From Trichopria drosophilae (taxonomy: Eukaryota > Arthropoda > Insecta > Hymenoptera > Diapriidae): a stretch of 64,000 nt of DNA. Made by a program: the position numbers and the translations under genes. Each line of letters begins with the position of its first letter. Positions within the stretch are counted from its first letter, which is position 1. Location: NCBI GenBank assembly GCA_030407085.1, contig CM059583.1, positions 86,346,001-86,410,000 on the forward strand, written 5' to 3'. Below the pieces are notes generated by a model. The model had not been told where the DNA came from, ran no database searches, and saw only the letters and a list, made by a program, of their open reading frames with translations. Below, piece after piece: positions 22,444-32,805 of this stretch.

Positions 22444-23774
22444 TTAACCCCTTGACAGTCGATGTCTTCTATAGAAGACATGACAAAAAGTAGCCCAGAG
22501 TGTCGATGTCTTCTATAGAAGACATGAAAGAAAATTCAATAAAAAATTTAATGAAGCTTACGATTTTTCCAAAGAAGTGGATATAGAGGTTTTGGAGGTT
22601 GCTGAACACGAATATGATGTTCATTTTTACTGATTACAAACGGTTAACTTAATATGGCGGCTGCGAAATAAAGAAATTTTTTTAAATTTTTACTACTTTA
22701 CTTTTCGCAAAGGTGTAAATTAATTGTTATTAATTGCCCTAAAAAATAGTACATGATATGTTTTGTTCATTCCTGAAGTATCTGCATATAAATCTATTGT
22801 CAGATTTTCAAAATTCAAAATGAATTTTCATTTCAAAGGGTTCAGATTCGGCGCTTGGTTTCGGAATCACTGATCATGAATCCACAATCAGATTATCGAT
22901 ATATACATACTATTTATTAGTTGGAGATTAATTGATTAAAGAATAGCAAGACGAGTATCAATTATCCAGAGATGAAAAATGAAAAAGGCAAACGATTATA
23001 TGGGCTATGTGTTGTCTGTTACAAGCAAGGAATCCGAAAACCGGTTTGTTTTGTATGTGTGTAGTGCAACAACACATTTCTGTGCGCTGCTCCATGCTTC
23101 AAAGAGTATCATCATCAGAAATTCTCAGATTAATCAGAAAAATTAAATAATAATCAGTTAAAAATCAATTGCCTTTTCAACAAAATTTAATAAAAGATTT
23201 TCAATACAATAATAAGAAAAAAATAATAAAAATTAAAAAAATTAAAAAAGTAAAAACAGGAGTGTAAAATCTTACCGTAATCCTCCATGTGTTGCACTCT
23301 GGAGTTGTAAATTTCATGATAACGTTTGCTAGCGAATCACGGAGGTATGAAATTAGTAACAAGTAGCACAGTGTCAATTTGGAAGTCCGTATAAAGCCAT
23401 ATTGAATCTGCCATTTTGAATTTCGCAAGTCTGACAACGGATTCGAAATCAGCACCCTAAAAACCCCCGAGGTGGAAATTTCAGCCAGCTAGAATAAAAA
23501 TTCGCATTTCTGTCCGCCATTTTGAATTTCGCAAATCTGACAACGGATTCATAATCAGCGACCCCGCAAACCCCCGAAGTAACAATTTCAGCCCGCTAGA
23601 ATAAAAATTCGCATTACTGTCCGTCATTTTGAATTTCGCAAATCTGACAACGGATTCGTGATCAGCTACCCAAAAAACAGTTGTACATGATGGCCCCTAA
23701 AATTTCGTTGGCCGGATCCCGCTCCGCACTTTTGGCCCACTTTCTGATTCCAGCCCACACTGCGAAGGGGTTAA
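22444..23774. mobile_element. TTAA-flanked piggyBac-like non-autonomous element B
   Basis: Left end TTAACCCCTTGACAGTC and right end (reversed) TTAACCCCTTCGCAGTG. Just inside the left end, GATGTCTTCTATAGAAGACAT, itself a perfect palindrome, occurs twice (about 22461 and 22504). The right third (23270-23680) holds about four copies of the 121-bp dispersed repeat. There is no transposase frame. The layout (palindromic doublet at one end, 121-bp repeats inside, CCCCTT termini) parallels element A. Confidence 0.7.
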
Positions 23775-23891
23775 AGATAAAAATAACAAAGATAATATAA
23801 AAAAAAATTACAAGTACCACTACTCTAATTATACTGCACTAGCAAACGACAAGGGAAAACAGTTGAAATGCAATTTATAGTACAATACAAT

Positions 23892-24601
23892 TTAACGATT
23901 TGTTACTAAATTATAATCTCTCCGCAGGTAATTATACGGCGCGTTTTTGAAGGCCGTTTGTGAGCTAGATTGCCTACTTGCGTCCTGAAGAGAGTTCCAT
24001 AAGGAAATCGCTGATATCCAAAATGAATTATGGACAATTTCGGTGCGGCATACCGGGAGATGGTATGCTGATTGTGATAAGCGCGATGATGTACGCAATG
24101 ATGGGGAAACTAATAGGAAGTTAGCGAACAGAAACAATGGTTGATGTGATGATAAAATTTGAAACGTAAGTAATCCTAAAAAGTAGTTACAACGATCCTC
24201 TGGTAACAACCAGTTAGATCTCTGCCAGAAAGGTGCCAAGCTCTGATCACGACGCAATTGGTAAATGTATCTGAGCCCAGTATTTTGTAGTCTCCGCACT
24301 TTTAAAAGCAGATACGCAGAGGCGTCTTTGTAGTCCAAACGCGAAAAATCGATATGGGGGAGAATTAACGCATTTACCAACAACAGTCTCAATTTTGGCG
24401 GCAGCATGGAACCTCGGAATCGTAAACCATATAGAGTGTAGTGTATCTTTGAACTAATTGAGGATATATGGCGGTTCCAAGTTAAGTCCGATGAGAGATA
24501 CACTCCCAGATCTCCTACTTCATTAACATACGGAATGACCGTGCCATTGACTAACACCGGTGGGACCATAATGGTGCACAATGTAACCATGTTCAATCCC
24601 A
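23892..24601 (-). pseudogene. non-LTR reverse transcriptase, C-terminal part
   Basis: A minus-strand frame of about 235 codons covers the region after the catalytic box. PVLVNGTVIPYVNEVGDLGV and SSDLTWNRHISSISSKIHYT are thumb-region motifs. RLQNTGLRYIYQLRRDQSLA and ISAISLWNSLQDASRQSSSQ match the C-terminus of the intact copy at 56060-58999. It is the downstream portion of the element whose upstream portion lies at 32428-33860, now 7.8 kb away because the Transib unit has inserted between. The catalytic FADD box and DFSKAF region are in neither part, so the copy already lacked the RT core or lost it at the junction. Confidence 0.75.
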
Positions 24602-24606
24602 CGTCG
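24602..24606. other. target-site duplication CGTCG, left
   Basis: CGTCG lies immediately outside CACAGAGGGTC and is repeated exactly at 32423-32427 on the other side of the unit. A 5-bp GC-rich duplication is the footprint expected of Transib transposition. Confidence 0.8.
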
Positions 24607-24839
24607 CACAGAGGGTCAAACCGCAATTATTGATTCAAGTCAACTTTCCGGAGGATCTGCTCGACGGATCCTGATGTTTTTTTTTTAAATTAAAGCTTAT
24701 TAAATTCCTGACAAAGTTGTCTGGGTCGATTTTTGAAATTCATTTTTATTTGTTTATGATAATTCCTATAAAACAAAAATTGAACAAATTGGGTTCTTTG
24801 TGCGCATTGTATCATATTCTAAAATAAGAAAAATGTATC

Positions 24840-25640
24840 GAATTTTTTTGAAACTCGTTACTGGGGGCTTTTTAGGGTCGCTAATCACGAATCTGAAGTC
24901 ATATTTCAAAAATTCAAAATGGCGGATACAATATGGCGGATGATATTTTGGAAATTCATCGGATTGTTTTGAAACTTGTTACTCGGGGGTTTTTGGGGTC
25001 GCTGATCACGAATCTGAAGTCATATTTCAAAAATTCAAAATGGCGGATACAATATGGCGGATGATGTTTTGGAAATTCATCGGATTGTTTTGAAACTTGT
25101 TACTCGGGGGTTTTTGGGGTCGCTGATCACGAATCTGAAGTCATATTTCAAAAATTCAAAATGGCGGATCCAATATGGCGGATGATATTTTGGAAATTCA
25201 TTGGATTGTTTTGAAACTTGTTACTCGGGGGTTTTTGGGGTCGCTGATCACGAATCTGAAGTCATATTTCAAAAATTCAGAATGGCGGATCCAATATGGC
25301 GGATGATATTTTGGGAATTCATCGGATTGTTTTGAAACTTGTTACTCGGGGGTTTTTGGGGTCGGTGATCACGAAACTGAAGTCAGATTTCAAAAATTCA
25401 AACTGGCAAATCCAACATGTCAGATGATAATTTGGAAATTCATCGGATTGTTTTGAAACTTGTCACTCGGAGGTTTTTGGGGTCGGTGATCACGAATCTG
25501 AAGTCATATTTCAAAAATTGAAAATGGTGGATCAAATATAAAGCGCGATATTTTCGAAATTGATTGAAGTGTTTTAAAGCTTGTTACTCGGAAGTTTTTG
25601 GGGTCTCTGTTCACAAATCTGAAGTTAGATTTAAATAATT
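24840..25640. repeat. 121-bp tandem repeats, left Transib arm
   Basis: GAAACTTGTTACTCGG-type anchors recur at about 24849, 24970, 25091, 25212, 25333, 25454 and 25575, an exact 121-bp period. Each unit has AATGGCGGATACAATATGGC and ATCACGAATCTGAAGTCA. The four units next to the outer end are nearly identical, and the inner three degrade progressively. Confidence 0.95.
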
Positions 25641-26481
25641 AAAAATGGTGGACACAATATGAGGACGATATTTGTACAATCGAGGTGATTCGCTTAGAAG
25701 TTGTTACGTGCAAATCGACGATCATGAATCTGAAATCGGATTTCAAAAACTCAATTTTTTTGGTTTCGCTGATAATGAATCTGACGTATTTGAAAAAGCA
25801 ATAATGTTCATAGATAGTTTTCGAAAATGTAATTGGGAACATGCTTTACTCAATCAATTTCTTTACTACTTAAGGGGAGGGGCAACCCAAAAATCAGCTC
25901 TCTAGGAATTCAGTGGTGCCAGAAAAAAATTGTTTTGTTCTATAAAAAAGTTTTCTTTTTCGAAACAGATGGAATTTTTTAAAATCAGTAAGTAATTGTT
26001 TAGAAAATACGTTTTTATTTTCACTTTAATTTTTTTGAATTTTTAAATTATTTTGGGAAAATGTAATATTATTTTTAAAAAACAAATATCCTTCGGAGCA
26101 AAAATTTATCGGTAAAAACAATTTCTTACACGTTTATTCTAGTACTACTTAATTCTTCGTCAAAAATGAGTAAAGAAATAATTTTTTCGATTTCGCTTAA
26201 GGTGTATTTCATAGAGTTGATTTTTGTGTTGCCCCTCTTCTTAAGTAGTCAGAAAATATATTTCTGCACTTATTATTTCCTTTAATCAAATTTTAACGAC
26301 ATGCAATTGCAACTCTCTCTTTGCGCTACCCAGAACTAACGACGAGGACGTGGAGAGCTTCTAGTTCCATTTTTTTTTATATTTTTTTTTATTTTTTTAC
26401 TTTTTTTTCTTTAAATTTTTTATGTTTTTTTTTTGGTAATTTTCGATTTTTTTGCTTTATGTTTTTTGCCTTTCATAAATC

Positions 26482-28485
26482 TCATGTTTCTTTTATAACG
26501 TTAATTGCAGAATTATAAATTTGCTCCTCATCAGTTAAAAGTTCAATAGCTTCATTAAGTAGTGGCAATTCCTGATTAGTGGATGGTTTCCGAAAACTGT
26601 TGATGTAAGGATCTGACGAGATAAGTAACCAATTAAGGAGATCCTGATTAGTATCAGTTCGAGATGTCTTTCGAGTATGCTCTGTTCGGGCCCTTTTAAT
26701 ATCTTTATTACGGGATTCTTGCGCTTCTTCTGACATGGACCCAATTGGAAGTATAAAATTGTTTATTATGTCTGCACCATGAATGAAAACTAAATGCATA
26801 GCTACAGGCATATAGTACCATCGATATATTTCCACATATAAGTCAGCTGTATCTATTGCATATTTTCGAAATTTGTTTATGTCAATAAATTTTCCTGATG
26901 CCATGGTTTGTAGAATAACATACATTCTTTTCAATAAATTTTCATCAAAACCTGTGATTTCCGAAACTATCGTATAATTACGAAAGAATGTGCGCGCGGT
27001 ATTGCCGTCATTGGAAGAACCACTTCCTTGTTTTGGAACATCAACTATGATACCTAACTTATCACGCAACTGAGTCTGAATTCGCTCTTTAGTTCTCTTT
27101 GCGGTTTCTTTATTTTCTTCAGATTTTATAGCCCATTTTTTGAATTCCATTCGATATGCAATGTGGAGAACACACTCCATGAACCTAATCCATTTATGCA
27201 AAGTGGCGAGGCCAAATGCATAAACGGATTCATCGAATGTCTTCTTCATTATTTCCAATAAATCGTTCATGTCTTTGGGACTGGTCTTACAAATCGGACA
27301 TACAGATGACGAAGAAGTGTCAGTTGCGTATTGTAAAATTTTTCCATCCACCATTGTTCCGTGAAGTTCATGATGAACCTCTACTGTGGCACTATCATTT
27401 CTATTAATTTTAGTACAAGTAAGTGCTGAAATTTGTTGCTTAATTGAGTCGAGTTCACGACATACAACATTTTTCGTTTCTTGCACATACTCGAATTTAA
27501 TAGGCCTACAGTAGTTTGTGGATGAGGCACGGGGATTTTTCCAAATTATAATCTCACTTGAATCATTTGAAATTACTCGAAGGCGTAACGGAACCATTGA
27601 CACTAAAAACAAATATTTATCGGCGTTTTGTTCATTCATAAATTTTTGTTTAAACGCATTAAAACCACTGGTTCCATCTGCACCCCACTTAGATTCCAAA
27701 ACAATTCGCTTAATTTCAGATGAAGTTTGGACATCCACTCCTTCGACTTTCATCAGTCTTAATATGGTATGATCAAGGAGATTTTGTAAATCTATTTGTG
27801 CAGATGTTTCAGATATTACTATCGATGTTTGTGGAGGATAGCAGTTTTTCTTTGCATCCGATATTTTTGCGTAATGTGGGAAAATATCTGCTTTCTTTTC
27901 TTTTGCTTTTTGTCTTATAGTGTTATATTGCGCTTTTGTCAATCCGCATTGAACTAGAAGCCCTAAAGCTTCATCGACGCTTAATTTTTCTGGGAACTCA
28001 ATTTCTTTTTCATTACCGTGTATGAGGTTTTTAATCGCAGGAATAAGATCTCTTTTTCCCGAAGATCTGAGCATAGTAAAAAACGCACCTTCAAGTTCTT
28101 CATTGCTCATTGAATTAGACACTTCCTGTGATCGTCTCCTTTTTGTCGATTTGGAACAGGCGGCAAAATCTTTTCGTTTTTTTTCATTTTCTCGTTCCGA
28201 TGATCGAACAACTGGAATTTCGAAGAACTCGTTTAACCAAGATTGGTGTGATTTCCACGAAAAAAATTTATCAACCGCATAAAAGGAATTCTTCCATCTA
28301 GTTTTGAACGCAGGCATAAAATATTTATTTAATTTTTCTTCAGCACTGTTTTGTACATATTTTGAAATGTCATAAGTTGTTATGACATACTGAAGGAGTA
28401 TATCGACACCGGCATTCATGTCCTTAACGGATGAATCTAATAATAGATGACATAGAACCTTATGCTGAATTTTTATCGGTTCCAT
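26482..28485 (-). CDS. Transib transposase (RAG1-related DDE recombinase)
   Basis: A single uninterrupted 667-codon frame, the normal size for Transib transposases, which cut and paste DNA with RAG1-like chemistry. ESKWGADGTSG places the first catalytic Asp at about D270. HGTMVDGKI places the second at about D380, followed by a CPIC zinc pair at 396-399 with His candidates at 430 and 441. SEEAQESRNKD places the Glu at about 586-590. The D-to-D spacing of about 110 matches the 108 between RAG1 D600 and D708. PKQGSGSSNDGNTARTFF (485-501) and the ARTEHTRKTSRTDTNQDLL block are further family hallmarks. The N-terminus carries a basic KKRK/KRRR stretch (102-118), a possible nuclear signal. The ATG at 28483-28485 is preserved in the inverted copy, supporting it as the start. 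The absence of any stop suggests recent activity. Confidence 0.88.
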   Translation of the reverse strand: MEPIKIQHKVLCHLLLDSSVKDMNAGVDILLQYVITTYDISKYVQNSAEEKLNKYFMPAFKTRWKNSFYAVDKFFSWKSHQSWLNEFFEIPVVRSSERENEKKRKDFAACSKSTKRRRSQEVSNSMSNEELEGAFFTMLRSSGKRDLIPAIKNLIHGNEKEIEFPEKLSVDEALGLLVQCGLTKAQYNTIRQKAKEKKADIFPHYAKISDAKKNCYPPQTSIVISETSAQIDLQNLLDHTILRLMKVEGVDVQTSSEIKRIVLESKWGADGTSGFNAFKQKFMNEQNADKYLFLVSMVPLRLRVISNDSSEIIIWKNPRASSTNYCRPIKFEYVQETKNVVCRELDSIKQQISALTCTKINRNDSATVEVHHELHGTMVDGKILQYATDTSSSSVCPICKTSPKDMNDLLEIMKKTFDESVYAFGLATLHKWIRFMECVLHIAYRMEFKKWAIKSEENKETAKRTKERIQTQLRDKLGIIVDVPKQGSGSSNDGNTARTFFRNYTIVSEITGFDENLLKRMYVILQTMASGKFIDINKFRKYAIDTADLYVEIYRWYYMPVAMHLVFIHGADIINNFILPIGSMSEEAQESRNKDIKRARTEHTRKTSRTDTNQDLLNWLLISSDPYINSFRKPSTNQELPLLNEAIELLTDEEQIYNSAINVIKET

Positions 28486-28679
28486 TACTTACTCTGCAAT
28501 TCTAAATCAATACAATTTCTCAATATCATCAAAATGTAGCATAGCTCCAAATAAAATTTTATGTAACTATCACGCGATAGTATGCTCCGATATGTATGAA
28601 ATCGAACGCCACTTCTCTATCGAGCGCGAAATGCAAGGCTGACAGTAATTACCGCGACTAGCGGCAGCATGAGTAACTA

Positions 28680-29889
28680 TTAACCCATTAAGTCCCAAAA
28701 AGGCAAAATTTGTAGCTTAGAAAACTTTGTGAAAAAAAAAGAAAATCTTTTGGAGAATACTCAACCCTACTATTTTCGGGTATGCTCTACACGATAGAAT
28801 GGTTTAAAATTTTCAAAAATTTGATTTTCAATTGTTAATTAACAATTTAAAAAAAAAACGATTTTTTTATGAAAAATTTTTTATCAATCCAAAATTTGAG
28901 TGGGAAGGAATTTTTTTGTCTGTCGCAAATATGCACAAAGATGCACAAAATATTTAAGGTTTACAACCAGCTTTGGTTTTTTATCGTATGATTTTTTTAA
29001 ACAAAATGGCGGCCAAAAAACGAAAGCTAAAAAATCAAACGTACATTTTTCTACTGTTTTTGACGTTTTTTCATTGGAATCGTGCAAATTATTCAATTAT
29101 TTCAGTAAAAATATACGTAAATATAATATTTAAAAAAAAAACTATAAAAAGCGTTAACTATGAAAAATAATGTTTTTAAGGTTTTAAAAAGTCGTTTTTT
29201 TTTACGGTTTCTCGTTATTATTTCAACAGAAACTAATGCAATAACCTGAATATCGTTGAATTTCGAAATACTGATTGATGATCTGATACTTTTAGGGTAA
29301 AATTCATAATATAGACACAGACATAGACATTGGTACAGTTTTACTTGCCACTTTATGCCATCATTCGGCTAATCGGGCAATGTTCATCATCATCCCACAC
29401 AGGCATCGTAAACATTTTTTTAAAAAATATTATATTTACGTATATTTTTAATGAAATAATTGAATAATTTTCACGATTCCAATGAAAAAACGTCAAAAAC
29501 AGTAGTAAAATGAACGTTTGATTTTTTAGCTTTCGTTTTTTGGCCGCCATTTTGTTTAAAAAAATCGTACGATAAAAAATCAAAGCAGGTTGTAAAGCTT
29601 AGATATTTTGTGCACCTTTGCGAATATTTGCGACAGAAAAAAAAATTCCTTCCAACTCAAATTTTGGATTAATAAAAAATTTCTCATAAAAAAATCGTTA
29701 TTTTTTTTAAATTGTTAATTAACAATTGAAAATCTAATTTTTGAAAATTTTAAACCATTCTATCGTGTAGAGCATACCCGAAAATAATAGGGTTGGGTAT
29801 TTTCCAAAAGATTTTCTTTTTTTTTCACAAAGTTTTCTGAGCTCAAACGTAAGCTACAAATTTTGCCTTTTTGGGACTTAATGGGTTAA
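28680..29889. mobile_element. palindromic TTAA element E at the centre of the Transib unit
   Basis: Both ends read TTAACCCATTAAGTCCCAAA going inward. Arms of about 500 bp are inverted copies, roughly 95% alike by eye, around a centre near 29190-29340. AAAATGGCGGCCAAAAAACG occurs in each arm. No transposase is present, and the opposing short frames (28900-29133 and 29353-29583) are mirror images of the same non-coding arm. TTAA plus CCC ends place it with elements A-C, but its hairpin shape is distinct. Confidence 0.7.
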
Positions 29890-30098
29890 AGTAGAACTAA
29901 AAATGTGCAATTTCCAAAATAGTCGCGGTATTGACATTGGTATTGACTTGCATTTCGTACTCTGTAGAGAAGTGGAATTTAATTTCATAAATATTGGAGT
30001 ATAAAATCGTGTGATAGTTGCATACAAATTTATTTGAGGCTACGCTAACTTTTGATGAGCTTGAGAAATTTGATTTATTTAGAATTACAAAGTAAGTA

Positions 30099-31180
30099 AT
30101 GGAGCCGATGAAAATTCTGCATAAGGTTCTGTGTCACGTATTATTAGATTCCTTGTGCTGAGGACATAAATTGGTGTCGATGTTCTCCTTCAGTTTGTCA
30201 TAACAACTTATGACATTCCAAAAAATGTACAAAACAGTACTGAAGAAAAATTAAATAAGTATTTTATGCCTGCATTCAAAACTATATGAAAGAATTCCTT
30301 TTATGCGGTTGATAAATTTTTTTCGTGTAAATCACATCAATCTTGGTTAAACGAGTACTTCGAATTTCCAGTTGTTCGATTACCGGAACGAAAAAATGAA
30401 GAAAAAATACGAAAAGATTTTGCCGGCTGTTCCGAATCGACAAAAAGGAGACGTTCACATGAAGTGACTAAATCTATTACCAATGAAGAATTTAAAGATG
30501 CATTTTTTACTATGCTCAGATCTTCGGGGAAAAAAGATGTTATTCCTGCGATTAAAAAACTCATACACGGTAATGACATACCTGAAAAAGAAATTCAGTT
30601 CCCAGAAAAATTAAGCGCCGATGAAGCTTTAGGAATTATAGTTCAATGCGGATTGTCAAAAGCGCAATATAACACGATAATACAAGAAGCAAAAGAAAAG
30701 AAATCTGATATTTTTCTACATTACGCAAAAATAGCGGATAGAAAGATAATTACAATATCTGAAATTTCTGCACAGATAGGTCTATAAAATTTCCTTTTCG
30801 ACATCGCGTGCGAAAAATGCTATTTTTCACACTTTTGACTTTTTTCTGACGCATTTTTCGCACGCTCACGTCGAAAAATATCATACGGCACATATGGATA
30901 AATGTTTCTTGTGCGAATGTGAATGCAGACCTCGTCTTCGACTCGGCCGGCAACACTCACATTCGCAGAAAAAACTTTTACCCACTTGTATCGTAATATA
31001 CTATAATCACATCGTATCAAGATTGATTAAAGTCGTAGGAATATATGTCCCAATTTCATCTGAAATTATGATAATTGTTGTGGAATCTAAGTGGGATGCA
31101 TTGCACCACTGATTACCTTTTGAATTTTTTCAATCAAAAATTTGTGAATGAACAAAATGACGGTAAATATTAATTTTAGA
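30099..31180 (+). pseudogene. second Transib transposase, inverted, N-terminal part only
   Basis: Starts MEPMKILHKVLCH at an ATG matching the start of the intact copy. Residues 125-235 survive best (AIKKLIHGN, FPEKLSADEALGIIVQCGL, AQYNTIIQEAKEKK). There are early stops (about codon 20 onward) and frameshifts, and a hairpin insertion at 30797-31004. It resumes with IKVVGIYVPISSEI and VVESKW, so the first catalytic Asp region is just reached and already damaged (KWDALHH). Similarity ends near 31180, and the catalytic C-terminal two-thirds are absent. Protein identity to the left copy is roughly 80% by eye. Confidence 0.85.
30797..31004. mobile_element. hairpin insertion in the Transib pseudogene
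   Basis: This segment interrupts the transposase similarity between ETSAQI-type sequence and the DHTI-type continuation. It consists of two adjacent inverted repeats: GACATCGCGTGCGAAAAATG with its inverse (30798-30878), and GTGCGAATGTGAATG with its partner (about 30910-30970). The layout and the TTTTCGCACGC stem resemble the twin hairpins at 53227-53586. Confidence 0.6.
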
Positions 31181-31399
31181 AAGTTGTTTTCAAATTCGCG
31201 ACCAGTGACCGCCTCTAAAAGGTTTCAGAGCAATCCTGTCAATTTCAATAATATCGTCGTCATTATTAAATCCTCCATTTTTAATTGTTCAAATCATGAC
31301 ATCAGATTCGTGACGGAGACACGAAAAATAACCAAGTAAGAAGTTTTAAAATATTCCGATCAATTTCAAAAATACCATCCTCCATTTTGGACCCGCTAT

Positions 31400-32190
31400 T
31401 GTGAATTTTTAAAATCTGAATACAGATACATGAACAGAGGCCCAAAAATCCCCGAGTAACAAGTTTTAAAACAATCCGATGAATTTCCAAAATATCATCC
31501 GCCATTTTGAATTTTTGAAATCTGACTTCAGTTTCGTGATCACCGACCCCAAAAACCCCCGAGTAACAAGTTTCAAAACAATCCGATGAATTCCCAAAAT
31601 ATCATCCGCCATATTGGATCCGCCATTCTGAATTTTTGAAATATGACTTCAGATTCGTGATCAGCGACCCCAAAAACCCCCGAGTAACAAGTTTCAAAAC
31701 AATCCAATGAATTTCCAAAATATCATCCGCCATATTGGATCCGCCATTTTGAATTTTTGAAATATGACTTCAGATTCGTGATCAGCGACCCCAAAAACCC
31801 CCGAGTAACAAGTTTTAAAACAATCCGATGAATTTCCAAAATATCATCCGCCATATTGTATCCGCCATTTTGAATTTTTGAAATATGACTTCAGATTCGT
31901 GATCAGCGACCCCAAAAACCCCCGAGTAACAAGTTTCAAAACAATCCGATGAATTTCCAAAATATCATCCGCCATATTGTATCCGCCATTTTGAATTTTT
32001 GAAATATGACTTCAGATTCGTGATCAGCGACCCCAAAAACCCCCGAGTAACAAGTTTCAAAACAATCCGATGAATTTCCAAAATATCATCCGCCATATTG
32101 TATCCGCCATTTTGAATTTTTGAAATATGACTTCAGATTCGTGATTAGCGACCCTAAAAAGCCCCCAGTAACGAGTTTCAAAAAAATTCG
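31400..32190. repeat. 121-bp tandem repeats, right Transib arm
   Basis: Reverse-complement copies of the left array, with CGAGTAACAAGTTTC-type anchors at about 31455, 31563, 31684, 31805, 31926, 32047 and 32170. Unit-specific substitutions (for example CCGCCATTCTGAATT at about 31613) are matched in the left array, so individual units can be paired. The right side has one more unit than the left between paired landmarks. Confidence 0.95.
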
Positions 32191-32422
32191 ATACATTTTT
32201 CTTATTTTAGAATATGATACAATGCGCACAAAGAACCCAATTTGTTCAATTTTTGTTTTATAGGAATTATCATAAACAAATAAAAATGAATTTCAAAAAT
32301 CGACCCAGACAACTTTGTCAGGAATTTAATAAGCTTTAATTTAAAAAAAAAACATCAGGATCCGTCGAGCAGATCCTCCGGAAAGTTGACTTGAATCAAT
32401 AATTGCGGTTTGACCCTCTGTG

Positions 32423-32427
32423 CGTCG
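32423..32427. other. target-site duplication CGTCG, right
   Basis: Exact match to 24602-24606, directly outside ...GACCCTCTGTG. Confidence 0.8.
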
Positions 32428-32790
32428 CACATCGTGTAAGATGTGAAGGAGAGCAGTTTGAGTGCTGTGGAATCTTCGAAACCCATACTGACAAGCATGG
32501 AACAGATTATCATCTTCCAGATATTCGACAATCTTCCGAGTTACTAAGGTGTCCAAGAGTTTGGCGATGTGGGCTGGATTTGCTATAGGACGAGTGTCAC
32601 TTAGTGATAGTGGATTGGTTTTCAGATTAAGTGGTATTATATACACTCGCTTCCAGGTTAACGGATAGTTGTCAAATGACAGTGATAGGTTGAAAATTGC
32701 CGTTAGCGGGACAACTGTAACAGACAGGTTTTTCTGAATATGCCGTAGTTGAAGCCCACTTGGCTTGTAACTGACAACGACGGCGAATAT
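32428..32790 (-). pseudogene. non-LTR reverse transcriptase, finger region
   Basis: Minus-strand frame with YIIPLNLKTNPLSLSDTRPI, PAHIAKLLDTLVTRKIVEYL and CQYGFRRFHSTQTALL, the first conserved RT blocks. It is cut at 32428 just after LLHILHDVR by the Transib insertion; the residues after that in the open frame come from the Transib end. It continues the fragment at 33392-33860 across the LTR-like insertion, and its missing C-terminal part is at 23892-24601. Confidence 0.8.
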
Positions 32791-32805
32791 TCAAAGTTAG
32801 TACGT

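Larger units (their letters stand above)
24607..32422. mobile_element. palindromic Transib unit, 7,816 bp
   Basis: The unit begins CACAGAGGGTCAAACCGCAA and ends with its exact reverse complement, flanked by CGTCG on both sides. Transib (the superfamily from which RAG1 descends) has termini beginning CAC and 5-bp duplications, and the transposase inside is Transib-like. The arms are inverted copies over almost their whole length: left 24607 to about 29190, right about 29340 to 32422, with the centre in a palindromic TTAA element. Outermost 800-900 bp of the arms look essentially identical apart from one extra 121-bp repeat on the right; the transposase parts are only about 80% alike at protein level. 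Both outer ends are of the same (3') type, so two head-to-head copies appear to have moved as one. Confidence 0.8.

Noticed and set aside
24840..25640. Regularly spaced repeats resembling a CRISPR array
   Set aside because: Units are contiguous 121-bp tandem repeats without unique spacers, in a eukaryotic genome, and are part of a transposon arm.
26321..26518. Phe-rich plus-strand ORF downstream of the Transib transposase
   Set aside because: Produced by a poly-T tract and overlaps the end of the transposase on the opposite strand.
28900..29583. Opposed ORFs with similar translations (28900-29170 plus, 29353-29583 minus)
   Set aside because: They are mirror images of the same hairpin arms of element E, not two genes.
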